A stretch of 64,000 nt of DNA from Psychroflexus salis (lineage in GTDB: Bacteria; Bacteroidota; Bacteroidia; Flavobacteriales; Flavobacteriaceae): positions 62,001-126,000 of the forward strand of contig NZ_BMGL01000010.1 in the NCBI RefSeq assembly GCF_014640175.1. The letters run 5' to 3'. A program made the position numbers and the translations under genes. The notes under the pieces are model-generated. The model made no database searches. It had not been told where the DNA came from and saw nothing but the letters and a program-made list of their open reading frames with translations. Positions 1-8,464 of this stretch are shown here, in pieces; the stretch's first letter is position 1, and the number at the start of each line of letters is the position of its first letter.

Positions 1-593
1 TTTTCAAGAGCAATTTCTTGGTTTGTATCTTGTAAGTTGCTCTCGTTTAATTCGGCTAAACTAATGCTATAGTTCGAACCAGAAAAAAGCGAACTAAAAT
101 CGGTGTCTTCCGATAAACGTACTGCATTTACTTTATTAAATAACATTCCACGTTCAACACCAGCATTTGCAGCAGGCGAATTAGGTAGCACGTATCGAAC
201 ATAACCAAAAACATCGTTAGAATTATTTAGTTGAACTAAGCCGAAACGCATACCATTATCTAGGCGTACTCCATTTAATGCATCTTCTAATTTTCTAAAA
301 TCGCTAACAATAATGCTGAAACGATCATTGGTAGTAATTAAATTATCAAAAAGTGCTTCGGGAGTTAAAAATGTTTCTAAATAAGTAGTGTAATCTTCTA
401 CAGTGTTAAAACGATTATCAGCTAAATCTGGAACTTCACTTTTATTCAAATAAAAAATATTCATGGCCTTCCAAATAAAATCATTTAATTCGAGCGCATT
501 AGCAGGCCTAATTGCATCATCTAAATCATCTTGGCAACCAAAGCTTAGCATACTTAGCAAAGCAACCAAAACCATTAGCTTGGTATTTTTCAT
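1..593 (-). CDS. S41-peptidase-like lipoprotein with PDZ domain, N-terminal part only
   Basis: The reading frame opens at an ATG at 593 and runs off the left edge of the window, giving 197 codons. The N-terminus is a lipoprotein signal (hydrophobic stretch, then FGC with Cys20), and the residues after the cysteine are acidic (QDDLDD), which in Flavobacteriia can send lipoproteins to the cell surface. The next part (LNDFIWKAMNIFYLNKSEVPDL and onward) resembles the N-terminal region of Bacteroidota C-terminal-processing (S41) peptidases. A PDZ-like segment follows (GYVRYVLPNSPAANAGVERG). The catalytic Ser/Lys region would lie outside the window, so activity cannot be judged. It diverges from the sigma factor operon that starts at 689. 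Confidence 0.7.
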   Translation of the reverse strand, partial: MKNTKLMVLVALLSMLSFGCQDDLDDAIRPANALELNDFIWKAMNIFYLNKSEVPDLADNRFNTVEDYTTYLETFLTPEALFDNLITTNDRFSIIVSDFRKLEDALNGVRLDNGMRFGLVQLNNSNDVFGYVRYVLPNSPAANAGVERGMLFNKVNAVRLSEDTDFSSLFSGSNYSISLAELNESNLQDTNQEIALE

Positions 594-640
594 ATTTAAT
601 TTTTATTAAAAATACATATCTAAAACAGAATAGAAAAAAA

Positions 641-670
641 TATGTAACAATATTTATAGTAATTCGTTTT
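641..670 (+). promoter_or_regulatory. Candidate ECF-type promoter of the sigma factor operon
   Basis: GTAAC (644-648) is followed by exactly 16 nt and then CGT (665-667), 22 nt before the sigma factor ATG. GTAAC/GAAC with CGT about 16 nt downstream is the usual ECF promoter architecture, so the operon may be autoregulated. The same motif with the same spacing occurs at 12929-12954. No transcript data are available; this is a motif match only. Confidence 0.45.
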
Positions 671-688
671 ATAGGTAAGAGGTTTTAA

Positions 689-1198
689 ATGAATTCGACT
701 CAGTTTATAGAAAATATACAAGCTTTTGAAGCTAAAATGTACCGCTTAGCTAAGTATATTTTAACTTCTGAAGATGCTGCAAAAGATGCTTTACAAGAAG
801 TGTTTATGAAATTGTGGCAACAAAAAAATAAGTTGAATACTGTAGATTACCTTGAAGCTTATGTAATGCGAATTACTAAAAATTATTGTTTTGACCAATT
901 AAAGCTAAAAGAAAACCAAAATTTGAGACTTTTTACTGAAGAAATTGAAAACGAAACAAACGAAGAAAATTATACAGTTGATAATGAAAGAGAAAAGAAA
1001 TTAAAAATTCAACTAATTAAGGCTGCTTTAAATGAATTACCTCCATTACAGGCTTTGGTTATGCAATTGCGTGATTTAGAAAATTATAGTTTTAATGAAA
1101 TTGCAGAGATTTTAACTATAACTGAAGGTGCAGCAAGAGTAAATTTATCAAGAGCAAGAAAAACAGTAATTAAGAAAATTAAAAATAAGAGCTTATGA
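689..1198 (+). CDS. ECF-family RNA polymerase sigma factor
   Basis: This 169-aa protein has the two-domain layout of extracytoplasmic function sigma factors. Sigma region 2 lies at about residues 10-75 (DAAKDALQEVFMKLWQQ). Region 4 lies at about 112-162 with a helix-turn-helix (YSFNEIAEILTITEGAARV, then NLSRARK). It heads a four-gene run. Its stop overlaps the next start by 4 nt (ATGA), so translation is probably coupled. The next gene encodes a small single-span membrane protein, the usual position for an anti-sigma factor, followed by two exported DUF4252-like proteins. An ECF-like promoter lies just upstream, suggesting autoregulation. The inducing signal is unknown. Confidence 0.93.
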   Translation: MNSTQFIENIQAFEAKMYRLAKYILTSEDAAKDALQEVFMKLWQQKNKLNTVDYLEAYVMRITKNYCFDQLKLKENQNLRLFTEEIENETNEENYTVDNEREKKLKIQLIKAALNELPPLQALVMQLRDLENYSFNEIAEILTITEGAARVNLSRARKTVIKKIKNKSL

Positions 1199-1677
1199 AG
1201 CCTAACGACAATATAAAAATTGAAGCTTTAGTAACTCGCTATCTAAAGGCAGAAACAAGCAGAGCAGAAGAGGAGTTGCTTAAAAAAAAGCTATTGTTAC
1301 CAAAATATAAAAATGCCTATCCTGAAATTGCATATTTATTAAACTATGCTTCAGCCATAAAGGCTGAAACTAAAAGTCCTTTTAGTGTTTCAGATTTTGT
1401 GCAAAACATAGAAGCTAAAAAACAAAATAAAAAATCGTTTTCAGATGCTTTTATATCTTTTTACAAATACGCAGCTATATTGATTATTGCTTTAAGTGGA
1501 GTTTATTTCACATCTCAATATCAGAGTAATATACAAAAAAGAGAAATGGCAGAAATGGCTTATTTGCAAACCAAAAAAGCTTTATTAATAATCTCTAATG
1601 AAATGAATATGGCTACAAAAAACCTTTCAAAAATTGAAGATTTTACCCAAGAAACTCAAAAATTTATTAACCCCTAA
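1195..1677 (+). CDS. Single-span membrane protein, putative anti-sigma factor
   Basis: This 160-aa protein has a soluble N-terminal part of about 90 residues, one transmembrane helix (about 91-107) and a roughly 50-residue coiled-coil-like tail that would lie in the periplasm. The layout (cytoplasmic segment, one span, periplasmic tail) and the 4-nt overlap with the sigma factor gene fit an anti-sigma factor. I see no zinc-binding anti-sigma motif (HxxxCxxC), so this is inferred from context. The following gene starts 2 nt after its stop. Confidence 0.6.
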   Translation: MKPNDNIKIEALVTRYLKAETSRAEEELLKKKLLLPKYKNAYPEIAYLLNYASAIKAETKSPFSVSDFVQNIEAKKQNKKSFSDAFISFYKYAAILIIALSGVYFTSQYQSNIQKREMAEMAYLQTKKALLIISNEMNMATKNLSKIEDFTQETQKFINP

Positions 1678-1679
1678 AA

Positions 1680-1733
1680 ATGAAACAAATGAAACAAATG
1701 AACCAAATGAAACAAATGAACCAAATGAAACAA
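1680..1733 (+). repeat. 9-bp tandem repeat spanning the translation start (six units)
   Basis: Six consecutive 9-nt units (ATGAAACAA or ATGAACCAA) begin at 1680, 1689, 1698, 1707, 1716 and 1725. Unit length is a multiple of three, so gain or loss of units would keep the frame but change the number of start codons and the length of the leader before the signal peptide. Confidence 0.85.
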
Positions 1734-2249
1734 TTAATTCAATTATGTAGTCTTGCTATTATACTATTCAGTGCAAGTCTTAATGCACAAGATTTCGAAA
1801 AATACAAAGAAATGAATGGTGTATCATCAGTTAATATCAATAAAAATCTATTTAAATTGATGAGTCAAATGGATTTAGAAATTGAAGATCAAGAAGCACA
1901 AGAAATGCTGGAAATGATTAATCAACTCGAACACATTCAAATATTTACTACATCTGACCCAAAAACTATGGCAATGCTAAATAAAGATGCAGCTAGCTAT
2001 ATGAAAAGTCAAAAACTAGAAGAGTTGATGAACATTAATGGTGAAGATGGAAAAAAAGTAAAGTTTTATTTTAGACCAGGTAAAAATGAAGAAATAGTGA
2101 AGCAACTCTTTATGCACATTAACGATCTAGACGAAAGTTTAGTAATTATGATTGAAGGCAATGTAAACCTATCTCAGATTGGTAAATTAGCAAAAGAATT
2201 TAACCTGCCAGGTTCCAAAGAATTTAACAAACTTGAAAAAAACAACTAA
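1680..2249 (+). CDS. DUF4252-like secreted protein with repeated start region
   Basis: This 189-aa exported protein begins with six 9-nt units, each starting ATG, giving MKQ/MNQ repeats. The last ATG (1725) would give a clean signal peptide (MKQLIQLCSLAIILFSASLNAQ), so any of six in-frame starts could serve. The mature part (FEKYKEMNGVSSVNINKNLF and the IQIFTTSDPK segment) resembles the DUF4252 family, which often sits next to ECF sigma factors in Bacteroidota and has no established function. It lies 2 nt after the putative anti-sigma gene and is followed 1 nt later by a second protein of similar type. Confidence 0.7.
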   Translation: MKQMKQMNQMKQMNQMKQLIQLCSLAIILFSASLNAQDFEKYKEMNGVSSVNINKNLFKLMSQMDLEIEDQEAQEMLEMINQLEHIQIFTTSDPKTMAMLNKDAASYMKSQKLEELMNINGEDGKKVKFYFRPGKNEEIVKQLFMHINDLDESLVIMIEGNVNLSQIGKLAKEFNLPGSKEFNKLEKNN

Positions 2250-2250
2250 T

Positions 2251-2787
2251 ATGATTTCTTTATTTACAAAAATAGCTCTAATGTTTACTATTTTGTTGTT
2301 AGTTTCATGTTATACAGAACCAAGCTTACAGCGTTATTTTGTTGATAGTAGCGAAAATAAGGTTTTTCAAAATATCAGTTTAAGTCCACAAAGTTTTATT
2401 AAAAATGCAGAAAGCTTAAGCGAAGAAAACAGAGCACAATTAGAAAATATCACAAAACTTAATGTGTTAATGTTGAAAAATGATTCAAAAAACGATGTTT
2501 ATGAAACCGAGTTAAATAAACTGAATAAAATTTTAAAGCAAGAGCAATACAAACCGCTTTTAAATGCTGGTGAACCTAGTAAAAGTATGGAAGTACTTTA
2601 TGTTGGAGAAGGAAAACAAATAAAAGAAATCATATTTTTTGGTAACGATAAAAGTACGGGGTTTGTAGTTGCTCGTGTACTTGGCAATGATTTAAGTCCA
2701 GAAAACATTTACAAAATCATGCTTTTAGGCAATCAGCTAGATATGAGCGAACTAAGCAAAATAATAGGAGATTTCACCCAAGGGTAA
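2251..2787 (+). CDS. DUF4252-like lipoprotein
   Basis: I chose the ATG at 2251, 1 nt after the previous stop, because it gives a lipoprotein signal ending LLLVSC with the lipidated Cys at residue 20. An in-frame TTG at 2233 would add six residues and overlap the upstream gene. The 178-aa protein resembles the preceding gene product in overall plan (IFFGNDKSTGFVVARVLGND, MLLGNQLDMSELSKIIGDF) and probably belongs to the same DUF4252-type group. It is the last gene of the sigma factor operon. Function unknown. Confidence 0.65.
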   Translation: MISLFTKIALMFTILLLVSCYTEPSLQRYFVDSSENKVFQNISLSPQSFIKNAESLSEENRAQLENITKLNVLMLKNDSKNDVYETELNKLNKILKQEQYKPLLNAGEPSKSMEVLYVGEGKQIKEIIFFGNDKSTGFVVARVLGNDLSPENIYKIMLLGNQLDMSELSKIIGDFTQG

Positions 2788-2798
2788 ATTTGAATTAC

Positions 2799-3269
2799 TT
2801 ATAAATGTTCTCGTTGTTCTTTATAATCATATTGTAAATCTTCATGAACAGCGTTTATTTTTTTATCGAGCATGAGTAAATTTCGCTCATATAAATTAGA
2901 TAAGCGTTTATCTTTTAATACATTCGGTTTTAGTTTAAGCATTTCTGCTAAAAAATGAAGTAAAAGCTCAATTTCAGTCGATTTGTTTTTAGAAAAACGA
3001 ATGTATTTTTTTGTTTCCTTAAGTAGTTTCCTAACAGATTTTCGCATCCAATAGTAATTTTTATTATTAATTTCTTCAAATTGTTCAGCGATGTGTGTTT
3101 TTATGTGAGCTACAAATTCAGATTCATTTTCAGCATCGAATAATAAATAATGTAATAATTCTTTGTTTTCAACTTTATGCTTAGCTATGCGAAGTATCAT
3201 TTCAATTAATTGATCGCGCGAACTAAATTGTAATTCTTTCTTGATGTTGACAAGTTTAGGAGCTGTCAT
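2799..3269 (-). CDS. Conserved-looking hypothetical protein
   Basis: This 156-aa protein is rich in Lys, Glu and Leu and looks entirely alpha-helical, with no signal peptide or membrane span. I do not recognise a catalytic motif or a named family. It is convergent with the DUF4252 lipoprotein gene (11 nt between stops) and starts at an ATG at 3269. Its composition suggests a cytosolic helical protein. Confidence 0.6.
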   Translation of the reverse strand: MTAPKLVNIKKELQFSSRDQLIEMILRIAKHKVENKELLHYLLFDAENESEFVAHIKTHIAEQFEEINNKNYYWMRKSVRKLLKETKKYIRFSKNKSTEIELLLHFLAEMLKLKPNVLKDKRLSNLYERNLLMLDKKINAVHEDLQYDYKEQREHL

Positions 3270-3477
3270 AAGATTTCATTTTAAACGAAAATACATTAAA
3301 TTATAATTTCCGTATATTATTTTGAAAGCTTATTACAAGCAAATATTAGGCTTGTTAAAAATATACTCGTTTCACTCTATAATTTATATTATGTTAAATA
3401 GTAAAATATAAAATAAAGAAGCTTGGTTTGATTCCCTAACTTCCTATTGTTTATCATAATATCATTCTTCTATTGGC

Positions 3478-4974
3478 TTACCTAAACATTTCGTTTATTT
3501 TAGATCTTAGTTTTCTATTATAATCTTCGAATAGCCAGTCCCTATAATTTTTTGTGTTATTAATAATACATTTTGAATATTGCGAAATGCGGTCTTGTAT
3601 GTCATCTTTTAATTCTCTCGATAAAATTCGGGCATCGAAAACATCTTCAGAATTTTCAACACACATTTGAGCATGTTGATTTACAGATTCTTCTAATACA
3701 AGCTTGGATTTCTCTCCGTTATTTACCGTTTCATCGTAACGCTTTTTTATATCGAAACCAATATTTTCGGTATTTTTGAACAATTCTCGTACTTCATCGG
3801 GCATAACATATCTAAACTGACTTTCAATTTCTTCGTCAGATACCATATTATCTAAAAAGTAATCTGGATTTTTAAAGATTAATTGCCAATCTACATTTGC
3901 ATCCCAAGGACCAAATCTCGCTAAATTGTTTCCAAGATCAATAACATTAAAATAATCTTTGTTATCTAATTTTCTAGATCCCCTTCCAATCATCTGGAAA
4001 TAAAGTGTAAGCGATTTAGTTGCTCTATTTAAAATAATATTTTTAACCGTAGGTTCGTCAAAACCTGTAGTTAAAATACTTACTGATGTTAAAATAGCAT
4101 CCGGTTTTTCATGAAACCATTTTAAAATATCGCTTCTTTCTTTTTTAGAGTGCGTATTATCTAGATGTTTTATTTCGTAACCTGCTTCTTTAAAAGTTTG
4201 GTAAACGTACCACGAAGTATTAATACCATTATTAAAAATAAGCGTCTTCTCCCCTTTGCATCGCTCTTCGTAAGCCTGCATTAGTTTGGTTTGCATATTC
4301 ATGTTGGTATACAAATCTTCTGAAGATTTTACTGTGTAGTCTCCATTTATACCAACTTGTAGTTGACTTAAACCCACATCGTAGGTATACATATTTGCTT
4401 TTGCTAAAAAACCTTGTTCAATTAAAGAAGAAATAGAATCACCTACAATTAGTTTATCGTAATTCCTATTCATAGGTAATTTAATGTTCGAACTTAAGGG
4501 AGTTGCGGTAACACCTAGCACAAAAGAGTCTTCTACATGCTTAAACAGCTTAGTAAACGAATTGTAATGTGCTTCGTCTATAATGGTTAAACCAATATTA
4601 TCTACATTGAGTTTTTCTTCGTTTAATCGATTATTTAAAGTTTCGACCATAGCCACAAAACACATGTAATCGTTCCCGTCGGGTAATTCTTTAACTTTAC
4701 TGTTAATAATTTTGTTGCGCACACCAAATCCCTTGAGCATTTTAGAAGTCTGTTTACACAATTCAATACGATGTGTAAGTACAAGTACTTTTTTTCCTTT
4801 TTTTTCTATATAACGACGTACAATTTCAGAAAAAACAACAGTTTTGCCACCACCAGTTGGTAATTGGTAAAGCAGATTATAGTTGTCTGGATAATTCTCT
4901 ATATAATCAAAAATCTTCTGCAGATCTCGTTCTTGGTAGTTGTATAGCTCCTTCTCTTCAGTTTCTCTAGACAT
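3478..4974 (-). CDS. DEAD/DEAH-box superfamily 2 helicase
   Basis: This 498-aa ATP-dependent helicase shows a Q-motif-like start (YNYQERDLQKIFDYI), Walker A (LPTGGGKT, about residues 38-45), Walker B DEAH (133-136), a SAT-like motif (GVTATPL) and motif VI (QMIGRGSRK, about 330). The two RecA lobes fill the first 370 residues; about 130 helical residues of unknown role follow. It resembles the helicase part of type III restriction/UvrB-like families, but no methylase or nuclease gene lies nearby, so it is more likely a stand-alone housekeeping helicase. The gene stands alone. Confidence 0.9.
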   Translation of the reverse strand: MSRETEEKELYNYQERDLQKIFDYIENYPDNYNLLYQLPTGGGKTVVFSEIVRRYIEKKGKKVLVLTHRIELCKQTSKMLKGFGVRNKIINSKVKELPDGNDYMCFVAMVETLNNRLNEEKLNVDNIGLTIIDEAHYNSFTKLFKHVEDSFVLGVTATPLSSNIKLPMNRNYDKLIVGDSISSLIEQGFLAKANMYTYDVGLSQLQVGINGDYTVKSSEDLYTNMNMQTKLMQAYEERCKGEKTLIFNNGINTSWYVYQTFKEAGYEIKHLDNTHSKKERSDILKWFHEKPDAILTSVSILTTGFDEPTVKNIILNRATKSLTLYFQMIGRGSRKLDNKDYFNVIDLGNNLARFGPWDANVDWQLIFKNPDYFLDNMVSDEEIESQFRYVMPDEVRELFKNTENIGFDIKKRYDETVNNGEKSKLVLEESVNQHAQMCVENSEDVFDARILSRELKDDIQDRISQYSKCIINNTKNYRDWLFEDYNRKLRSKINEMFR

Positions 4975-5111
4975 AAAATGACTGCTTGTTCTAATTTTGA
5001 TTTTGCAAAAATACGTACTTTAAAAGCTATTCTGAAAGCTTTACACATAAATTATAAAGTAAAGTTTTTAAAATAATTGCTTACAATAGACCAAAACCAG
5101 TACTAAAAAAT

Positions 5112-5119
5112 TATTTTTG
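5112..5119 (+). promoter_or_regulatory. Bacteroidota -7 box TATTTTTG upstream of the 5146 gene
   Basis: TATTTTTG matches the TAnnTTTG -7 consensus and lies 26 nt before the likely TTG start at 5146. A second match, TAACTTTG at 5141-5148, overlaps the start codon itself and could not serve this gene. No well-spaced -33 TTG was found for the first box. Confidence 0.35.
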
Positions 5120-5145
5120 TTACCTGATAATTTAAACCGATAACT

Positions 5146-5514
5146 TTGGAAAATAAAAAAGCACTTAAATTAATTAAATTAATTGTTGAAGAATTAAATA
5201 GCAACGGTATTAAAGTTGAAAAACAACTCGAAAATCTGAAGAACTTACGGGCTTTAGCTGTAGAAGAAGAGCTTCCGGTTGTAGCAAAAACACTGCGTTT
5301 AGTTTATGAACATTTAGAAGAATATGAAACTTTTGTAGCTCCTATTCCTCAAGAAGAAATATTTAATGATGAAGGAGAATTAGAAGAGCAAGAAAAAATT
5401 ACAGGCTCAGATAGTTTGGTTTACCTTATGAATTTAATTAAAAACTGTGAGAATAAACTGAATCTTTCCGAAATTAGAGAGTATAACACCTACTTAGAAG
5501 AGTTTTCAATTTAA
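5146..5514 (+). CDS. Hypothetical helical protein upstream of yebC-like gene
   Basis: This 122-aa acidic, helix-rich protein has no signal peptide. It has no ATG near its beginning, and the frame is best read from the TTG at 5146 (MENKKALKLIKLIVEELNS). It ends 6 nt before the YebC-family gene, so the two are probably co-transcribed. I do not recognise the family; the Leu/Glu/Lys content suggests a small helical bundle. Confidence 0.65.
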   Translation: MENKKALKLIKLIVEELNSNGIKVEKQLENLKNLRALAVEEELPVVAKTLRLVYEHLEEYETFVAPIPQEEIFNDEGELEEQEKITGSDSLVYLMNLIKNCENKLNLSEIREYNTYLEEFSI

Positions 5515-5520
5515 TACAAT

Positions 5521-6243
5521 ATGGGAAGAGCATTCGAATTCAGGAAAGCACGTAAAATGAAACGCTGGTCTGCTATGGCTAAAACTTTTACTCGCCTAGG
5601 CAAAGATATTGTTATGGCTGTAAAAGAAGCTGGACCAGATCCAGATACCAATTCTAAGTTGCGTGCGGTTATCCAAAATGCCAAGGCTGTAAACATGCCC
5701 AAAGATAATATAGAACGTGCCATAAAAAGAGCATCAGACAAAAACCTAGGTGATTTTAAAGAAGTATTGTTTGAAGGTTACGCACCACATGGCATAGCCA
5801 TATTAGTTGAAACCGCAACGGATAACAACAACCGAACTGTTGCTAACATTCGTTCGTATTTCAATAAAAGTAATGGAAACTTGGGAACTTCTGGGTCTGT
5901 TGAGTTTATGTTCGACCATGTTTGTAATTTTAAAATACAAGCTCAAGACTCTATTGATGTTGAAGAATTAGAACTAGAACTGATTGATTTTGGTGTTGAA
6001 GAAATATTTTCAGAATCAGAAGAAAATGCCATTGTAATGTACGCTCCATTTGAGTCTTATGGAAATTTACAAAAAGAACTAGAGAATAGAAATTTTGAAA
6101 TAATTTCTTCGGGATTTGAGCGTATTCCACAAACCACAAAAGAACTTAGCGAAGAAGAAAAGGAAGAAGTAAACAAGCTCCTAGAAAAAATTGAAGAAGA
6201 CGATGATGTGCAGAATGTTTATCACAATATGCTAGAAGAATAA
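5521..6243 (+). CDS. YebC/PmpR family protein
   Basis: This 240-aa protein has the hallmark YebC N-terminus (MGRAFEFRKARKMKRWSAMA, then FTRLGKDIVMAVKEAG) and the PKDNIERAIKRAS motif. The acidic two-domain C-terminal part is also typical. The length matches the family (about 235-250 aa). YebC proteins have been described as DNA-binding regulators and, more recently, as factors that help ribosomes through difficult sequences; which role applies here is not visible. A strong intrinsic terminator follows directly. Confidence 0.93.
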   Translation: MGRAFEFRKARKMKRWSAMAKTFTRLGKDIVMAVKEAGPDPDTNSKLRAVIQNAKAVNMPKDNIERAIKRASDKNLGDFKEVLFEGYAPHGIAILVETATDNNNRTVANIRSYFNKSNGNLGTSGSVEFMFDHVCNFKIQAQDSIDVEELELELIDFGVEEIFSESEENAIVMYAPFESYGNLQKELENRNFEIISSGFERIPQTTKELSEEEKEEVNKLLEKIEEDDDVQNVYHNMLEE

Positions 6244-6281
6244 AAAAAAATCCTGAATATTATTCAGGATTTTTTTTTTTA
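6243..6281 (+). terminator. Intrinsic terminator after the yebC-like gene
   Basis: An A-run leads into an inverted repeat (ATCCTGAA ... TTCAGGAT, core 6250-6270) followed by ten or more T residues. It begins right at the stop codon of the YebC-family gene. Confidence 0.85.
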
Positions 6282-6444
6282 CTAATTTGACTATTAAAGT
6301 TATTAATAAATTGAAATTGATTTGTTTCTTAGTTAACAACTCTAATTAATTTACATCCCGTACAAATACAATAGAAAATGTAAACTGGGAAATACAATAA
6401 TTAATGAATGAGCTAAGTAACTGCATTTGATGATTTGATAAGGA

Positions 6445-6930
6445 TTACTTCATCATTTCGTCAAAAATAGATCTCATCAAGCGAGTTTTATCATTTAAAC
6501 TTTCCTCCATAGATATCATGGTTTCGGTTCGATAAACACCGTCAATATCATCTATTTTAAAAATAACTTGCTTTGCGTGTTCAGTATTTCGAGCACGTAC
6601 TTTACAGAATAAATTGAATTTTCCTGTAGTAATATGAGCAACCGTTACATAAGGAATTTCATTAATTCTATTTAAAACAAATTGAGTTTGCGATGTTTTT
6701 TCTAAAAATATACCAACATAAGCTATAAATGAATAGCCTAATTTCTGATAATCTAAGGATAACGAAGATCCAGTTATAATTCCTGCTTCTTCCATTTTTT
6801 TAACACGCACATGTACTGTACCTGCAGAAATAAGTAACTTCTTAGCAATATCAGTAAAAGGTGTTCGTGTGTTGTCGATTAGCATTCCTAGGATTTTGTG
6901 ATCCGTTTCGTCTAATTTAAACTTTGCCAT
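6445..6930 (-). CDS. Lrp/AsnC family transcriptional regulator
   Basis: This 161-aa regulator has an N-terminal winged helix-turn-helix (residues 5-60; DHKILGMLIDNTRTPFTDIA, then LLISAGTVHVRVKKMEEAGI). A C-terminal RAM/AsnC ligand-binding domain follows (about 70-150; VTVAHITTGKFNLFCKVRA). Such proteins form octamers and sense amino acids. It stands alone between the YebC terminator and the carboxypeptidase gene. No ligand can be assigned from sequence. Confidence 0.92.
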   Translation of the reverse strand: MAKFKLDETDHKILGMLIDNTRTPFTDIAKKLLISAGTVHVRVKKMEEAGIITGSSLSLDYQKLGYSFIAYVGIFLEKTSQTQFVLNRINEIPYVTVAHITTGKFNLFCKVRARNTEHAKQVIFKIDDIDGVYRTETMISMEESLNDKTRLMRSIFDEMMK

Positions 6931-6990
6931 TTTAAACTTTTTAAATAATGAATTGACAAAATTAGATATATTTTTTAAAAATACTGCAAC

Positions 6991-8163
6991 TTATTTTGGA
7001 TTTTTAACCATTTTTAATGAAAAAAACTTTGTTTTTGTACGAATATTATGAATTATTGTATTCAATACTGGCAGTTTGTTTACTTTATCTTCATTTATAA
7101 AAACCAATTCATCTTCTACTAAAATAGTTTGATGTGCAAAGTAACTTGTGTTTTCTTCCATTCGTATTAATTTAGGCACAAATATTACATGTTCGTTTTG
7201 CAGGTGTTCTTCATACTGTACAACAAAGTCTAAGCATTTTCCCTTATAACTTACTTCTTTTAAAATCACATCCACAAAAAGCTTCTGGTTTTTAGGAATG
7301 TTCATATATAGTTTATAGGGTATGTTTTTATAACTTTCAGTAGTAAATTGTTTTAGTAATTCTACATAAGCTAAAAAAATAAGTTTTCGAGTTTCTGTGC
7401 GTTGGTAGTCTCCAGGAAAATGACCAGCTTCAAATAAAATAGTTGGTGTACCTAATCCTTGAAAATAATCGCCTGTACAATTGGGGTTAAAAGCATCATC
7501 ATAAGTTCCAATTTGCTTAGGAATAAAGGAGTTTAAGGCATTCTGTAAACCAACAATTAACTGCATACTAGTTTTTCTTGAAGAAGTGATTGAGCGTGTT
7601 TCGTTTACTGCAGGAGCTAAAAATGAAACAATTGCGGGTTCATTTGCATTCCCCGCACTAAAAATACTTCGTTGACCATGCAGGTTTAAACATAAATCAG
7701 GTTTAATTGTGTTGTAAAGTTGATGCAAAGCTTTCATTTCTGGTTGTGTTGCTTGCAAAGCATCGCGATTTAAGTCTACTCCATTTGCATTAACTCTCGT
7801 ATAAGCTTTTGTACCATCTGGATTTAGGGAGAAAACCATGTTAAGCTGAACCTGTTTAGAAATTTCTTTTACAAATTCATGTTCTTTTTCCTGATCCAAA
7901 AAATGCACTAAATCAATAAGCGATTTTGTGGTGGTGGTTTCATTACCATGCATTAAAGACCAAGCCATGATTTTTTTAACACCACTTCCCCATTGTACTG
8001 CATAAATAGGAAGTTGATTTACTGATTTTCCAATTGGGATTAGCTTAAATGCTTCAGGCAAGCTATTCATAAAACTATGGAGCTTATCTAGGGATAAATA
8101 GCGATCTGAAAACACATTGTCTTGGTAAAGATGATGACTAGTATGTAAACTTTTTAAATCCAT
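6991..8163 (-). CDS. M14 family zinc carboxypeptidase-like protein
   Basis: I place the start at the ATG at 8163 (MDLKSLHTSHH), giving 390 aa; the frame stays open 37 codons further upstream, but that part lies in the promoter region. Zinc ligands of M14 peptidases are visible: H and E in MHGNETTTTKSL (about residue 80), then NLHGQRS for the third ligand (about 170), with NPDGTKAYTRVNANGVDLNR between them. The catalytic Glu is probably in ILFEAGHFPGD. There is no signal peptide, so it probably acts in the cytoplasm on peptides or amino-acid conjugates. It diverges from an XRE-type regulator. Confidence 0.85.
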   Translation of the reverse strand: MDLKSLHTSHHLYQDNVFSDRYLSLDKLHSFMNSLPEAFKLIPIGKSVNQLPIYAVQWGSGVKKIMAWSLMHGNETTTTKSLIDLVHFLDQEKEHEFVKEISKQVQLNMVFSLNPDGTKAYTRVNANGVDLNRDALQATQPEMKALHQLYNTIKPDLCLNLHGQRSIFSAGNANEPAIVSFLAPAVNETRSITSSRKTSMQLIVGLQNALNSFIPKQIGTYDDAFNPNCTGDYFQGLGTPTILFEAGHFPGDYQRTETRKLIFLAYVELLKQFTTESYKNIPYKLYMNIPKNQKLFVDVILKEVSYKGKCLDFVVQYEEHLQNEHVIFVPKLIRMEENTSYFAHQTILVEDELVFINEDKVNKLPVLNTIIHNIRTKTKFFSLKMVKNPK

Positions 8164-8464
8164 AAAAATTGAAATGTTCACAAAAGTAAACAAAACATAT
8201 TTTACAAATGTAAACACTTTTAAAAACCCAATTGTATATTTATGTAAACAATATACACATGAATCTGTAAGCACTAATCTATTTGACTTGGAAAACTTCC
8301 TATATGAAAATTTTTTAATGTTAAAGTATTCTATTTTAGTATTATAAAGTTTTTTATATCTAGTATAGATTTAATGCAAAAAGATCTATTTTTAAACATT
8401 AGTTGTAAGTTTCAATAGTCTTGTTTACATTTGTATATATTTGAATCAGGAAAATAGTGTTACA
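8164..8464. promoter_or_regulatory. Divergent control region with four GTAAACA motifs
   Basis: This region separates the carboxypeptidase gene from the XRE-type regulator. TGTAAACA occurs at 8209-8216 and 8243-8250, its reverse complement TGTTTACA at 8422-8429, and a variant AGTAAACA at 8185-8192. On the strand used by the flanking gene the motif is extended to TTTACATTTG or TTTACTTTTG, so it overlaps TAnnTTTG -7 boxes. The copies may be promoter elements, operators, or both. Confidence 0.5.
8403..8433 (+). promoter_or_regulatory. Bacteroidota-type promoter of the XRE regulator
   Basis: TTG (8403-8405) is followed by 20 nt and then TACATTTG (8426-8433), matching the TTG-N(19-21)-TAnnTTTG consensus well. 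The start site would fall near 8438-8441, which favours translation from the ATG at 8465 rather than from the in-frame TTG at 8441. Confidence 0.6.

Noticed and set aside
5511-5741. 76-codon minus-strand open frame opposite the yebC-like gene
   Set aside because: It is antisense to a strongly conserved gene, has no recognisable domain and no promoter.
8164-8274. 37-codon N-terminal extension of the M14 peptidase
   Set aside because: It covers the promoter region with repeated GTAAACA motifs and adds an unconserved-looking hydrophobic stretch.
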